Assembly: GCA_037783545.1 (NCBI GenBank)
Contig: JBBELK010000482.1
Span: 620,001 to 684,000, forward strand
DNA: 64,000 nucleotides
From: Henricia sp. BOLD:AAB3569
Lineage: Eukaryota; Echinodermata; Asteroidea; Spinulosida; Echinasteridae
Reading direction: 5' to 3'
Positions 12,301 to 19,693 of this stretch are shown here, one piece after another. How positions within the stretch are numbered: the first letter of the stretch is position 1; each line of letters begins with the position of its first letter. A program made the position numbers and the translations under genes. The notes below the pieces were generated by a model. It was not told the origin of the DNA and did not search any database. It saw nothing but the letters and a program-made list of their open reading frames with translations.

Positions 12301-13771
12301 CAATATCTAAGGGGCGGGGTGAACTGGGCAATCTCGGAATTATGCATTGACAGGTTTATAAAATGTTATACATTACCAGACGCTCATTTTTTGCCCGGTC
12401 AATCGTTTAGCGGGCCCGTGTGATGACATGTTGGTCTGCAAAAATGCCAAGAAAAGACTTGTCAAATTAAGAGTATTTTAATTTTTATCCAAAACATTAC
12501 TGGAGAAACGACGACTTAGGGATGACCAATCATGGATCATATTCCGGATCACATGGTATCAATATATCATGTGACTGTACTGCTTTATTGTCGCCACTGG
12601 CGGCGCTGTATTCTTTTCGGTGGCATTTTTGTTTCGTTGTGTGGCATTTCCGGGGTCGAAATTAACCTGATTTTCATGCGGGTCAGAGCATGGAATTTGT
12701 TCCGTGTTTCGTGCCTTCCGAGTACAGCTGGCTTAATAAGTGTCACCAGTACATGGAATTTATACTAAAAACTTTGTCCTTAAATAGAAGGGAAACGTTA
12801 AAGAACAATAAATTATCATACATACTTGACTTGAATGTACGCAACGTCGGTGCTGCGTGTTGGTGCACGTACAGGTCAAACTAGAAGCCCAAGCTGTGTG
12901 AACACGCAGTCGTCGTGTAGGAAAGTTTGCTGGGATTAAACGGATCACCGTCGGTCGAAGGCTGCACAGCATTCCTATATTGTATATAAAATTATAAAAT
13001 AAATTACAATCTGTTTTGAATTGCTAAACAACCAACACAAATGTAATAAAAACAGATTGTAAAATTACCTATCCTGTAAGTGGCGATTTACTGACTGTGT
13101 AGTTGAATAAATAAATAATACAAATTAATTGCTGGCAAGAACATTCAGTGGCAGATCCAGCCTCATTAAAATATAGGAATACAATGGATTTCAGGGGGTC
13201 CGACCCTCTGAATTCCTTCCTGCATTTCAATGAGGCTGGATCCGCCTCTGAAATTCCACCATACACGGACACTAAACGGTTGTCGGAAAGAATTGGGAAG
13301 TTGATCATGGCTTCAGAACTTGAGTACAAACCATCTGAGACAGGCTTAAAAATTTATTAGTGTTTCTACACAAAATCTTAAATTTGTCTCACTCCTAATT
13401 TTGGGTTTTTCCATCAAATCAGCACTTACCAATGTTTGACGAGTCTACAGTTTCTATTTTGTCGGTCGCACGTCCTGGCACTTTTGTGACCCGGTGTCAT
13501 ATATGCCTTTGTATACGGGCATAACTGTAACACCGTGACTGGAGTGAAAACAAATTCGTTCATGCTTAGATACGTGTACGTGTTGAGTAGACAACGGCTT
13601 TGTTTCTTCGCTTGTCACCATGGGCACAACGTTGTTTTCACTCCAGTGACATTGCGGCGACCGACAGAATAGAAATCATACACAAATGCATTTATAACAT
13701 ACGTGTACCATAATTCAAAATAGCCGGCTTTCGTCACCGCTCGGGCTTGGAGTTTCTCAAATATTTTATCA
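300..13771 (-). CDS. KYAT3: Kynurenine aminotransferase (KYAT3/KYAT1-like), 12 exons, partial at both ends
   Basis: PLP-dependent fold-type I aminotransferase (kynurenine-oxoglutarate transaminase / cysteine-S-conjugate beta-lyase family). It converts kynurenine to kynurenate and transaminates other amino acids in cytosol or mitochondria. Exons in transcript order: 13771-13709, 11329-11278, 10161-10063, 9360-9211, 8286-8200, 7151-7032, 6546-6426, 5176-5100, 4125-4036, 2007-1821, 1426-1356, 386-300. All have AG acceptors and GT donors and join in frame, giving about 401 codons. Family landmarks seen in order: [50 protein letters not shown], the Schiff-base lysine in SAGK, and IRFCF with the substrate-carboxylate arginine. 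QYTRGF and VGAY favour KYAT3 over KYAT1. The start codon exon and the last C-terminal exon (about 15-20 residues) are missing. Several normally constant residues around the lysine are changed (see findings). Family assignment is certain; the exact orthologue is inferred. Confidence 0.95.
550..1005. mobile_element. TTAA-flanked repeat element, copy 1
   Basis: It starts TTAAAGGCCGTGTGGATGAT and ends ATACACTGGGCC followed by TTTAA. It is homologous over its length, in inverted orientation, to 42375-42882, sharing for example the CGCATATG/CATATGCG and CGCAGAATCGC blocks. The remainder of the 387-1355 KYAT intron shows nothing else except a repeated GACAGGACCGGA(T/C)CTGTC motif at about 1055-1240. 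Confidence 0.8.
1356..1426 (-). CDS. KYAT3: KYAT exon k
   Basis: The 71-bp exon completes a split Asp codon and encodes [18 protein letters not shown] then ITRNL, matching the family block EPYD(Y/R)xFVKWM. Acceptor atttcaacag, donor GTATGC. Confidence 0.9.
1821..2007 (-). CDS. KYAT3: KYAT exon j (small C-terminal domain)
   Basis: The 187-bp exon encodes [33 protein letters not shown] and [17 protein letters not shown] plus one base. This is the KRD...LL...GL.P..P.G.YF block of the family. Acceptor tcttactag, donor GTCAGT. A SINE with a 7-bp target duplication lies 11 bp upstream of the acceptor AG. Confidence 0.94.
2018..2231 (-). mobile_element. tRNA-derived SINE with 7-bp target duplication
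   Basis: On the minus strand the element begins after ACAAGAT (2225-2231), has a tRNA-like B box GGTTCGAATC, and ends in an (AAAT)n tail at 2023-2050, followed by the second ACAAGAT (2018-2024). It stands 11 bp upstream of the acceptor AG of KYAT exon 1821-2007. Confidence 0.85.
3013..3920. mobile_element. TTAA-type element with TTCACACTATCGC ends, split by a nested element
   Basis: The ends GGAGCGTTCACACTATCGC and GCGATAGTGTGAACGCCCC are inverted copies next to TTAA. Positions 3086-3671 are a second element, so the host element proper is about 320 bp. The short ORFs on both strands here are in repeat DNA. Confidence 0.75.
3086..3671. mobile_element. Nested element with GATCCAGTAAGCTCCGCCCA ends
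   Basis: The inverted ends TTGATCCAGTAAGCTCCGCC and GGCGGAGCTTACTGGATC border CpG-rich internal DNA (GCGTGTGCGTGC, TTACGCGTAACGCG). The internal part is shared with 34270-34620. TA flanks the ends. It interrupts the element at 3013-3920. Confidence 0.75.
4036..4125 (-). CDS. KYAT3: KYAT exon i
   Basis: The 90-bp, phase 0-0 exon encodes [17 protein letters not shown] and [12 protein letters not shown]. The family consensus is GW-x-(I/L)-GP followed by QN-x-x-(Y/F)-x-C-x-T-x-x-Q, so GP is AP and the PTP/ATP segment is PTL here. Acceptor ccgaatag, donor GTATGT. Confidence 0.92.
4244..4584. mobile_element. MITE with TAGACCAATCCGGTAAC ends
   Basis: Inverted ends of about 58 bp run TAGACCAATCCGGTAACGAA ... 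CCGCCATAGCTGGGGGGC and the inverse, with TA flanks. A solo end occurs at about 52985-53045 (CCCCCAGCTTTGGCGGA). The centre is CpG-rich. Confidence 0.85.
4942..5082. mobile_element. 141-bp TTAA-flanked palindromic MITE, copy 1
   Basis: Near-perfect hairpin: arms of about 65 bp begin TTAAAGGCACAGGCTCGTCA and end in the inverse, with TTAA at both ends as in piggyBac-type targets. The arms are very CpG-rich (GCGCGCGCC). The same element is at 17530-17670 and half of it at 33709-33775. It ends 18 bp from KYAT exon 5100-5176. Confidence 0.9.
5100..5176 (-). CDS. KYAT3: KYAT exon h (Schiff-base lysine)
   Basis: The 77-bp exon completes a split Ala codon, then encodes [17 protein letters not shown] and IFSATGFK. 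The Lys of SAGK is the PLP Schiff-base residue. The family consensus is GSAGKTFSATGWK, so Gly-Cys, Thr-Ile and Trp-Phe changes are seen. A TTAA-flanked palindrome ends 18 bp past the donor and another repeat lies about 45 bp before the acceptor. Confidence 0.93.
5219..5478. mobile_element. Dispersed MITE with GGTGGATTCACA ends
   Basis: The ends GGGTGGATTCACAAAGC and TCAGTGTGAATCTACC are inverted. Internal CTGAAAATCACAGAATC and GTGACGCGCGCCAC blocks recur at about 40640-40860, 46270-46400 and 52805-52930. It lies about 45 bp upstream of KYAT exon 5100-5176. Confidence 0.65.
5510..6070. repeat. Dispersed repeat (related copy at 37950-38400)
   Basis: A long block shares AAAATAGGACCC, TGTGTTTTATAACACG, CAATAGGCATT, CCAGAGGG, and GTTTTTGAGACTAGTGC with 37480-38400. 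It may be a non-autonomous transposon with a palindromic head (GTGACCACAAGAGGGTCC in the other copy). Confidence 0.65.
6080..6145. repeat. 66-bp hairpin with TAGTCGACTAGAG arms
   Basis: ATAGTCGACTAGAGTTCC and GGGACTCTAGTCGACTAT pair around an imperfect CGAACGACGG/CCGTTGTTC inner stem. Variants of TAGTCGAC, GTTAACTA and GTTGACTA continue to about 6380. Confidence 0.7.
6426..6546 (-). CDS. KYAT3: KYAT exon g (PLP Asp/Tyr)
   Basis: The 121-bp exon begins [18 protein letters not shown] and continues [12 protein letters not shown], ending GHEHIRM plus one base. SDEVY provides the Asp that pairs with the pyridine nitrogen and the Tyr that contacts the PLP oxygen. Acceptor ccttcag, donor GTAAGA. 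Confidence 0.97.
6597..7010. repeat. Tandem ATTTGCATAA-type repeats interrupted by a hairpin
   Basis: Degenerate units of about 16-21 bp (AATTTGCATAACCAATCCC and variants) occupy 6597-6662 and 6781-7010, directly before KYAT exon 7032-7151 in genome order. ATTTGCAT is also the POU-factor octamer. Between the two halves, 6666-6775 carries GATCCTTCGTAAC and its inverse GTTACGAAGGATC, an inserted short element. Confidence 0.75.
7032..7151 (-). CDS. KYAT3: KYAT exon f (PLP-binding Asn)
   Basis: The 120-bp, phase 0-0 exon contains [10 protein letters not shown] and [16 protein letters not shown]. The second Asn of PNNP contacts the PLP ring in this family. Acceptor tttctctccag, donor GTGCATTC (non-consensus after GTG). 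Confidence 0.96.
7491..7776. mobile_element. Palindromic element with CCACGCTAATGGGCC ends
   Basis: Inverted arms of about 90 bp share TTTCAGATGTCTTCAGTTTA, TTTCTTTAAGTTTGA and CTTGTACTGT. The centre has TTTCTGAAAGGTTTGTGTAC. It is related in plan and sequence to the palindromes at 36521-36783 and 56640-57080. Confidence 0.85.
8200..8286 (-). CDS. KYAT3: KYAT exon e
   Basis: The 87-bp, phase 0-0 exon encodes [18 protein letters not shown] and ends FITLKP. The family normally has MAGATPVF(I/V)PL here; this gene reads [11 protein letters not shown], a divergent strand. Acceptor attttgtag, donor GTAAGTTT. Confidence 0.95.
8830..9064. mobile_element. MITE with TCATTCTATAAATTTGGGG ends
   Basis: Inverted arms of about 58 bp carry TCATTCTATAAATTTGGGGT and TTCTGTCCCCGTTACA with their inverse. 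The AT-rich centre has no reading frame. It lies in the KYAT intron about 150 bp from exon 9211-9360. Confidence 0.85.
9211..9360 (-). CDS. KYAT3: KYAT exon d
   Basis: The 150-bp, phase 0-0 exon encodes [20 protein letters not shown], then [15 protein letters not shown] and ends GPGDE. VGAY carries the active-site tyrosine of KAT enzymes. Acceptor ttttgcag, donor GTAACA. Confidence 0.96.
9535..9660 (-). mobile_element. tRNA-derived SINE head
   Basis: The minus strand reads TACCTCAGCTGGTAGAACG (A-box region) and AGGTTCGAATCCTGA (T arm with B box). The acceptor stem does not pair, so it is a SINE or tRNA pseudogene, not a tRNA gene. It lies in a KYAT intron. Confidence 0.65.
10063..10161 (-). 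CDS. KYAT3: KYAT exon c
   Basis: The 99-bp, phase 0-0 exon starts GFPDF and ends QYTRGF. QYTRGF followed by GHP in the next exon is characteristic of KYAT3-type sequences. Acceptor ccttgtag, donor GTAAGTTG. Confidence 0.95.
10449..10547 (+). pseudogene. Tc1/mariner transposase N-terminal fragment
   Basis: The reading frame from 10449 encodes [19 protein letters not shown] then [12 protein letters not shown]. This is the N-terminal helix-turn-helix DNA-binding segment of Tc1-like transposases (family form: RLTxGERxRAxGML.AG.S...VAR.FNV). Homology stops after about 33 residues and no catalytic part follows. It lies in a KYAT intron on the opposite strand. Confidence 0.7.
11278..11329 (-). CDS. 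KYAT3: KYAT exon b
   Basis: The 52-bp exon encodes [17 protein letters not shown] and joins in frame to GFPDF of the next exon, forming the conserved LGQGFPDF motif near the PLP/substrate pocket. Acceptor tttgcag, donor GTAACT. An inverted-repeat element begins 41 bp upstream in the transcript direction. Confidence 0.93.
11371..11636. mobile_element. MITE with TAGACCTTTATCACGGTGCG ends
   Basis: The ends TAGACCTTTATCACGGTGCG and CGCACCGTGATAAAGGTCTA are inverted, next to TA. It sits 41 bp upstream of the acceptor of KYAT exon 11278-11329. The 10985-11215 stretch beside it has repeated TTTGACACGGCA(T/G)AAGC and its inverse, another decayed inverted-repeat element. Confidence 0.85.
11903..12348 (-). 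mobile_element. Element with AATGCATAGTTCCGA ends carrying a first-exon-like ORF
   Basis: The ends ATGCATAGTTCCGACCTGTC and TCTCGGAATTATGCAT are inverted. On the minus strand an ATG in good context starts [19 protein letters not shown] then RKLKG, ending at AAAG/GTATTTATG, a splice-donor form. The inverted copy at 45466-45916 keeps the same peptide core. The coding product is not recognised. Confidence 0.8.
13450..13677. mobile_element. MITE with TTTCTATTTTGTCGGTCGC ends
   Basis: The ends TTTCTATTTTGTCGGTCGC and GCGACCGACAGAATAGAAA are inverted. Inner GTGACTGGAGTGAAAAC pairs with GTTTTCACTCCAGTGAC. It lies 32 bp past the donor of KYAT exon 13709-13771. Confidence 0.85.
13709..13771 (-). CDS. 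KYAT3: KYAT exon a (N-terminal region)
   Basis: The 63-bp exon follows acceptor tttcgcag and ends TTATG before donor GTACAC. It encodes [10 protein letters not shown] through FELW, the segment before the conserved EFVKL block. The split Trp codon (TG+G) is completed by the next exon, which fixes both the donor and the frame. It starts with one base of a split codon, so at least one more upstream coding exon exists. It is the least conserved exon and sits between two inverted-repeat elements (13450-13677 and 13830-14240). Confidence 0.75.
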
Positions 13772-13829
13772 CTGCGAAAACAAAATGAGGATTTAACACG
13801 CCTTAACAAGGCCAGGGAAACTTAATTAG

Positions 13830-14240
13830 GGTATTTTTTTCGTATACAATATACATTGAACAAAGATTTTAAGGAAATTACCTCCTGGAATCAACACATA
13901 ATGTAAATTTAAGATATACTTCCCACTTGCACTTTTGTCGCAAATGTTGCTTTTCTGTAGAAAAATCATGTTTTCTTTCTCAAAAATTGCCTTCAGTTAG
14001 TGCACAAGATAACCATTCACGCGCGCCCGCAGCGCCCTCTGTGTTCGCGCTTACGCACAGACTGCTCGCACGTCATTTTGTTCATTACTTTATGCAGTAA
14101 TTTTATCATTTATTTATCTCAGAAATGCAACATTTGCGACGGAAGTGTCAGTGGGAAGTACATCTTAGAATTGAATAAGCTATCGATTCCAATATATAAA
14201 TTTACCCAAATCCGTGTTCAATGTATATGAAAAAAATACC
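13830..14240. mobile_element. MITE with GGTATTTTTTTCGTATAC ends, copy 1
   Basis: Inverted ends of about 40-60 bp include TTGAACAAAGATTT and the inverse. The centre carries GCGCCCTCTGTGTTCGCGC. The same element, inverted, is at 19321-19693. It lies 59 bp upstream of KYAT exon 13709-13771. Confidence 0.8.
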
Positions 14241-14825
14241 TTAAATAGGTAAACTACACACAGACAAGCCTAGTATTAACGACTAAATCCAGTGATTTCG
14301 AAAACGGTAGCTACAACGTACGCACAGTATGTGTGCAGTGAATCAAATTCTGACCTTTGAATTTTGCACATTTGATCACGAGATCCTTTATATTGAGCTC
14401 AGCTGACTTGCTGTATTTCGTACTTTGGATGGGGACCTACAAAGTCAAAGTACTACCCGTGAGCGGGGCTTCGGAGGTTCATCAGCCCAGCCATTTGTTC
14501 ATCAATTCATGAGTTGGGCCGTTACGGGTCACTGATCCTCCTGCTTGGTTTGTCTGCGGAAGGTGGACCCGGCCCGGGATTCATGAAAGCATAATCGGGA
14601 TCATAATTCACATTTTCACAGCCTGTTTTGGACTCAACATGAAGGTGTCAAAGTCTGATATTTAGATATTTGCGTCAACCACAAAAATAAGGCACAAAAC
14701 ATTCACCGCACGCTGCATTTTATTACTTACTTGCATGACTTGCTTGCGCTTGTACGTGTCAATCCGCAATGTGCACATGTGGAATATGTGGTTTGGAAAC
14801 CAGTCTTATGTGAAGACGCATGTGT

Positions 14826-16070
14826 ACGGCTAGACTGGTCCCCTGTCCATGTGCACTACGCTGCTCTCGCTATACAAGGACAGGCACACGCCGAGCAATA
14901 ACCATGGGTGATTGGCCGTTGTATTACCACGCGTGATTGGTCGTTGTATTAAATATATGCATGATCTATTTTTAGAGTTTGCTCAACAACGAGTGAATTT
15001 CGCAATCGTTGATTTTGTCGCTGGGTTTTGTATATCCTATTCAATCTTTGCCATCCCTTATAATTATTTAGTAATTTTGGCAGTGGTGTAACTCGTCAAC
15101 GCCCAGGTTTGTACTGATACATTACTTTTTACTTGAAATGGCGCTGTTTGCCGTATTTTTAAGCCGCTAAACATCAATATCACAGTGCGGCCGTTCAAAA
15201 AAAGTTTTTCATCGCATAAAAAAAATCGACAAAACATGACAGAAACCCCATCGAATGATATGAATGACATGGTTGGATATGGAGCTATTTGTTCAACCTT
15301 GATTCCCACCGAAACCAGTATGTTTATTTGGTTCTGACAGCAATTTTACAGGCATATCTTCTGCAAAAATACCGCTACTGCCGCCGCTGTAATTTTGCCA
15401 GACATACAGGCTGCGTTCGGGCGTGCAGTTCTCGTTACTCGGGAGTAATGCGTGCGCATTGCACTCGGGTCACATAACGCGAACGGCAAATCCGCAGTCC
15501 GCGTGCGCGAATGGCAATCAGTGAAGATGGACGTCTCTTGCCATCACTGCACAAAAAATGCCGTTTCATTGCTCACAAGAAACTGAGGAAATACAGGCCG
15601 TAAGTCGTGAGAACCTTTGATGCCGTCTAAAACAAACCTTAGTGAGTTATTGTTTCAGTTATTGAGTTGACACGTTAAGCAAATTCACAAAAAATCCCAC
15701 CCATATTCCACCATCTTCGTACAAATCACATGACACTCGACAGGAGTACGAGCGTACTCTCACTGACCCGAGTGTCGTTGTTCTTGCCGTTCACGCGCGC
15801 AGGAGTATAACTCGTGTTAACACGAGTACACGCCCGAACGCAGCCTGATTGCGTAGCGCGCGCGATGCCAAATCGAACGAAGGCGCGCAGCACGCTGTAT
15901 TCTGGGCGCCTGCTTGGCGCTTGCGCAAACCGTGACACAGTCCTTTTAATTTGCATAAACATCCAGGAATTCCTGGATATTTATGCTAAACATGGCGGCG
16001 TGTACCTGTCCTCATATACGACGGAGGGGAAGTAAATATGTGGACAAGGGAACCAGTCTAGTGTACGGCT
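14826..16070. mobile_element. Element with GTACGGCTAGACTGGTCCC ends, split by a nested element
   Basis: CGGCTAGACTGGTCCCCTGTCC at 14828 is inverted near 16040 (GGACAAGGGAACCAGTCTAG). The inside is CpG-rich and contains the nested 15407-15847 element. No transposase was recognised. Confidence 0.6.
15407..15847. mobile_element. Nested MITE with CAGGCTGCGTTCGGGCGTG ends
   Basis: The perfect inverted ends CAGGCTGCGTTCGGGCGTG and CACGCCCGAACGCAGCCTG are about 440 bp apart. Inside, ACTCGGGTCA/TGACCCGAGT and AACTCGTGTTAACACGAGT give further pairing. Confidence 0.8.
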
Positions 16071-16444
16071 AGCCAATCAGCGGCCACAATTAGGAACACA
16101 CCCTAAAGTTAGACTGGCCTTGCAGTCAACTTCACATTCTCTCACAAACTACCGAGAACAAGGTTTTCACTCAATAAAACGAAATAAGGTTTCCCCAGGT
16201 TGTTTTGGTCAGTTTTACTTTCCGATAAATTGACTTTGTTAGGATTACATTCTCTCTGATTAGACGCGAGATACTGGATTTAAAAATCGCAAGATTAATG
16301 TACAACCAACTTGTGTCTAGGGCAAGTTTATGGATGAATTGTTTTAAAGGGATGGTGCAGACGAATCTTGATAAGAGCACCGTGGCCGTTAATACAACAT
16401 TATGGTTATAACAAGGAGAAAAGGTTCGACGAGGTGAAAACTTG

Positions 16445-16735
16445 GGGTTGCGGGTTCAACCACACCTACACCCCCCAACCCCCACCCCGCGGTACCTGTG
16501 TCCCTAAGCAAGCCACTCAACCACACTTGCTCCATCCTTCGGATGGGATGTAAAGCAGCTAGTTGGTCCAGTGTGTTAGGTAACGGTAACGCACTTTAAA
16601 GATCCCAGAGCATTCTTTCGTTAAGAGCAAGGGGATTCCCCGGTGTCTCTAGCCATTTCTAATTTCAAATTTCTAATTCTTCATGGGTTTCCTCTCGCTT
16701 GCGAGTGACAGTGCAATAGGCACTTTAGAGGAATC
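16445..16735 (+). mobile_element. SINE with GCGGGTTCAACC B-box
   Basis: TTGCGGGTTCAACC, TGTCCCTAAGCAAGCCACTC, ATGGGATGTAAAGCAGCT and AAAGATCCCAGAGCATTC give the tRNA-like head and body. The tail segment GAGGAATCCTTGGT also occurs at 42318-42331. Confidence 0.65.
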
Positions 16736-17529
16736 CTTGGTATTGTTTAGACAAATTCAAAGTAGAACAAAAACACAAAATCACACCAAAGAATTTACAA
16801 AAACACTTCACATGTATAGTCACTCATTTTTATTGTACACTCATATCGGTTTATACATCTTTTCATGTCACAATTGTCGTGGCAAACATTTTGAACCCTC
16901 TGATCCATTTACAAAATGTGAAGACATTTTAGACAACAATTTCATTGACTTTTATTTTCTATTTATGTGAATCAAAGTGAGAAACACTGTTGTCCAATGG
17001 TTTGTTACAAATGTGAACATAAAGCTAACTGAACAGAGATTTCTGTCAAACGTGTTAAAATAATATACAATCGCCAAACCAGGCCCCGGTATGGGATAAA
17101 GATGCCTCTGGTTGCACACGTCTTATGTGTGACAGCCAGAGTGGTAGATCTTCGCCAGCGGCCGGACTTTTTGTAGCGAATTTGCTGGATACATGTACTT
17201 TGAGCGAAATTTTCCTCTCACCCAGTACAGAGATTTCCAAAGTTAGGGTACCTACACATAGAGGAACTCATACCATTTCCAAAACACGTTCCAAAAATAT
17301 TTATTCATCAGGCCAAGAGGCGACGATCATTCTGCAAGTTCCAGAAATATCGTTCCTCCAATTCGTTTCAAAAATGGCGGCGCCCAAAAAAACAAAAAAG
17401 TCTGGCAGCTGAGCAAGGTCGTCACGAGAGGCATTCGGGTTAGGGATAAATCACACACACAAATCCATTCGTTGCAGCTCCAATCGAGTTTTAAAGGCCA
17501 TTATTTAATTTGCTCATTAAACTTTTTGA

Positions 17530-17670
17530 TTAAAGGCACAGGCTCGTCAGCATTGCGCGCGCGCCAAATTCGTGCCACGAAATACGCAGCTCCATGCCTT
17601 TGCTATGGAGCTGCGTATTTCGCTGCCCAAATTGCGCGCACGCGCAATGCTGACGAGCCTGTGCCTTTAA
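17530..17670. mobile_element. 141-bp TTAA-flanked palindromic MITE, copy 2
   Basis: Same length, ends and central CAGCTCCAT hairpin as the 4942 copy, again bounded by TTAA. It lies in the intergenic region between GPSM and KYAT. Confidence 0.9.
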
Positions 17671-18012
17671 TTCCAGGAACAGCATTAGGCTACATAACGA
17701 AGAATAATGTTGATAAACTGCCCTGTATGTAGAAATTTCAGCCACATAGATGCAGTAATACTTCAAAAAACTTGCATGGTTCATAATGAATGAATGATTT
17801 TGTTTACCTTTCAGTTTTTTTCATAAAGGTATCATTTAAAAAAAAAAATGTGGTGTTTGTTACCATTACTGTAACACTTTTAGTCTGGTTTTTCTCGTCA
17901 ATTCATGAAGTAAAATTTTGGGTCACTGCAAATGATACAATGGGGCTCATGGCCTTGTGATGGACTTTACTACATGTACAAGCAAAACTTATTATTTTTA
18001 TGGCAGCATTTT

Positions 18013-18146
18013 ACAGCCCCTATCGAATAGCTGCCATCTCGTGGGGCACCCAGTTCAACAATGGAAGCACAATATGTGCAACCATGCATGTCCTCAAGGA
18101 ACAAAGAAACTACCCCACGAAATGGCAGCTATTTGATACAGTCTAT
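18013..18146. mobile_element. MITE with TATCGAATAGCTGCCATC ends, short copy
   Basis: It keeps both inverted ends and the GCATGTCCTCAAG(G/C)AACAAAGAAACT block of the long copy but lacks about 270 bp of the interior. Confidence 0.85.
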
Positions 18147-19320
18147 TCTATTTAGAGCCCTTAGTTTCAATCTTAGGAACTCTCAAGTAATCCCATAACC
18201 GAGTGCTTTTGAGCAAAAAAAAATTTTCTTTTCTGGAAGACTGCAAGAGAAGGAAACTTTTGTCAAATATTGAATTTGTGTTTAGAGCTGTGCACATACG
18301 AATAATTTACAATCTGAATATATATCCTAATCAAATATTTGATTGAATGCTGAATATCCGTTTAGACAGACTTGATCACAGTTTGCTTATAAATTCAAAG
18401 CAGTGCAGTTATTACACCGACCTTTTTGCTTCCACATATAAATTGGAGATTGGAAATTTTCTGTTTTCTAATGGATATAATTTAGGGGAGTTATTTTATA
18501 TGATTGTAAGGTCAGAATAAAATTCCTCTTTCTGAAAAAACAACTCCTTTAAATTATTTGATATTTTCGTTATTGATCAATTATTGTGAATACTGGTACA
18601 CGAATTTGGCACAGCTCAATGTTAAAAGAAGAAATGACAAAACTAAGCGGATACCGATTATGAACTTTTTTTTAATGTGGCAAAAGTTTTTCAAATATTC
18701 TGTTTTTATCCTACATTTTGATTCCTTTAAAATATTTTTAAAGTCAGATTTGTGTGCAATTTCTTTTCTGCTAAAGTCTTAAATTTGTTGACTTTGACGA
18801 ACTACATTTTTTATAACCCTTCTTTTGTCCTTGTACTGCGACCACAAACTACATCTATAGACCTCATCGAAAATAATAATAGTGACTTTGCAGAAGAGTT
18901 TTTAGGGAAGGAAAGGGGCCAACTTCTTCTTCTCACAATACAATTCTACTTTCGTCCAAAGTCAGTCTAGTATTTATTGTAAGCTCTATGAATATTCTTC
19001 TGCTAATAAGCTTAAAAGAAATGAACCTCACTATAAGCAAAATATACAAATAAATTGATTGAACATTGAACAATCTCAACAAAGTTTGTGAATTCATTAA
19101 AATGTATTTACAATGTTCCGTCCTGTACATATGTATAAAAAGAACCCCAAAGCAGATCACAGCACTTGTACTAAAAACGTGTGGAATCACTTCTATTTTA
19201 GTTCGTGTACACAACTGCCATGGGTATATACAGGTTTACAAACAAAGTTTTTTTCTTCATAAATGTTTAATATGTGTGCCAATGATATACTGTATGTACA
19301 ATAAACAGTCTTTAAATTAA

Positions 19321-19693
19321 GGGGTTTTTTTCTCGTACATACAAAAATTTGAAGAAAATTACCTCCAAGAATCAACATATCATCCAATTTTAACATACCT
19401 ATTTCTGAGATAAATAAATGATAAAATTGCTGCAGAAAGTAATGCACAAAATTACGGCGCGAGTGATCCGTGCATAAGCGAGAGAACAGAGGGCGCTGCA
19501 TGCGCGCACGTGAATGGTTATTTTGTGCACTAACTGAAAATGCAATTTTTTAAGGAGAAAATGTTATTTTCTTTAGAAAAGCAACATTTGCGACAAAAGT
19601 GCAAGTGGGAAGTATATCTTAGAATTAGATTATCTGTTGATTCCAGGAGGTAATTTCCTTCAAATCTTTGTTCAATGTATACGAAAAAAATAC
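19321..19693. mobile_element. MITE with GGTATTTTTTTCGTATAC ends, copy 2 (inverted)
   Basis: It shares GCAACATTTGCGACAAAAGT, AGTGGGAAGTATATCTTAGA and the terminal GTATACGAAAAAAATACC with copy 1. Orientation is opposite to copy 1. Confidence 0.8.

Noticed and set aside
13434..13446. GTAAGTGC donor-like site on the minus strand as an additional KYAT exon
   Set aside because: No open exon in correct phase precedes it; it lies at the edge of an inverted-repeat element.
14355..14436. Exon-like segment (tag acceptor, 82 bp open frame ending IKCAKFK, GT donor) as the missing KYAT N-terminal exon
   Set aside because: Its only open frame ends with one leftover base, whereas exon 13709-13771 needs two; joining them would break the known frame.
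17371..17412. ATG GCG GCG frame (MAAPKKTKKSGS) as the first exon of a plus-strand gene
   Set aside because: The frame stops after 12 codons without a convincing donor; AAAATGGCGGC is better explained as a YY1-like promoter motif, and even that is weak.
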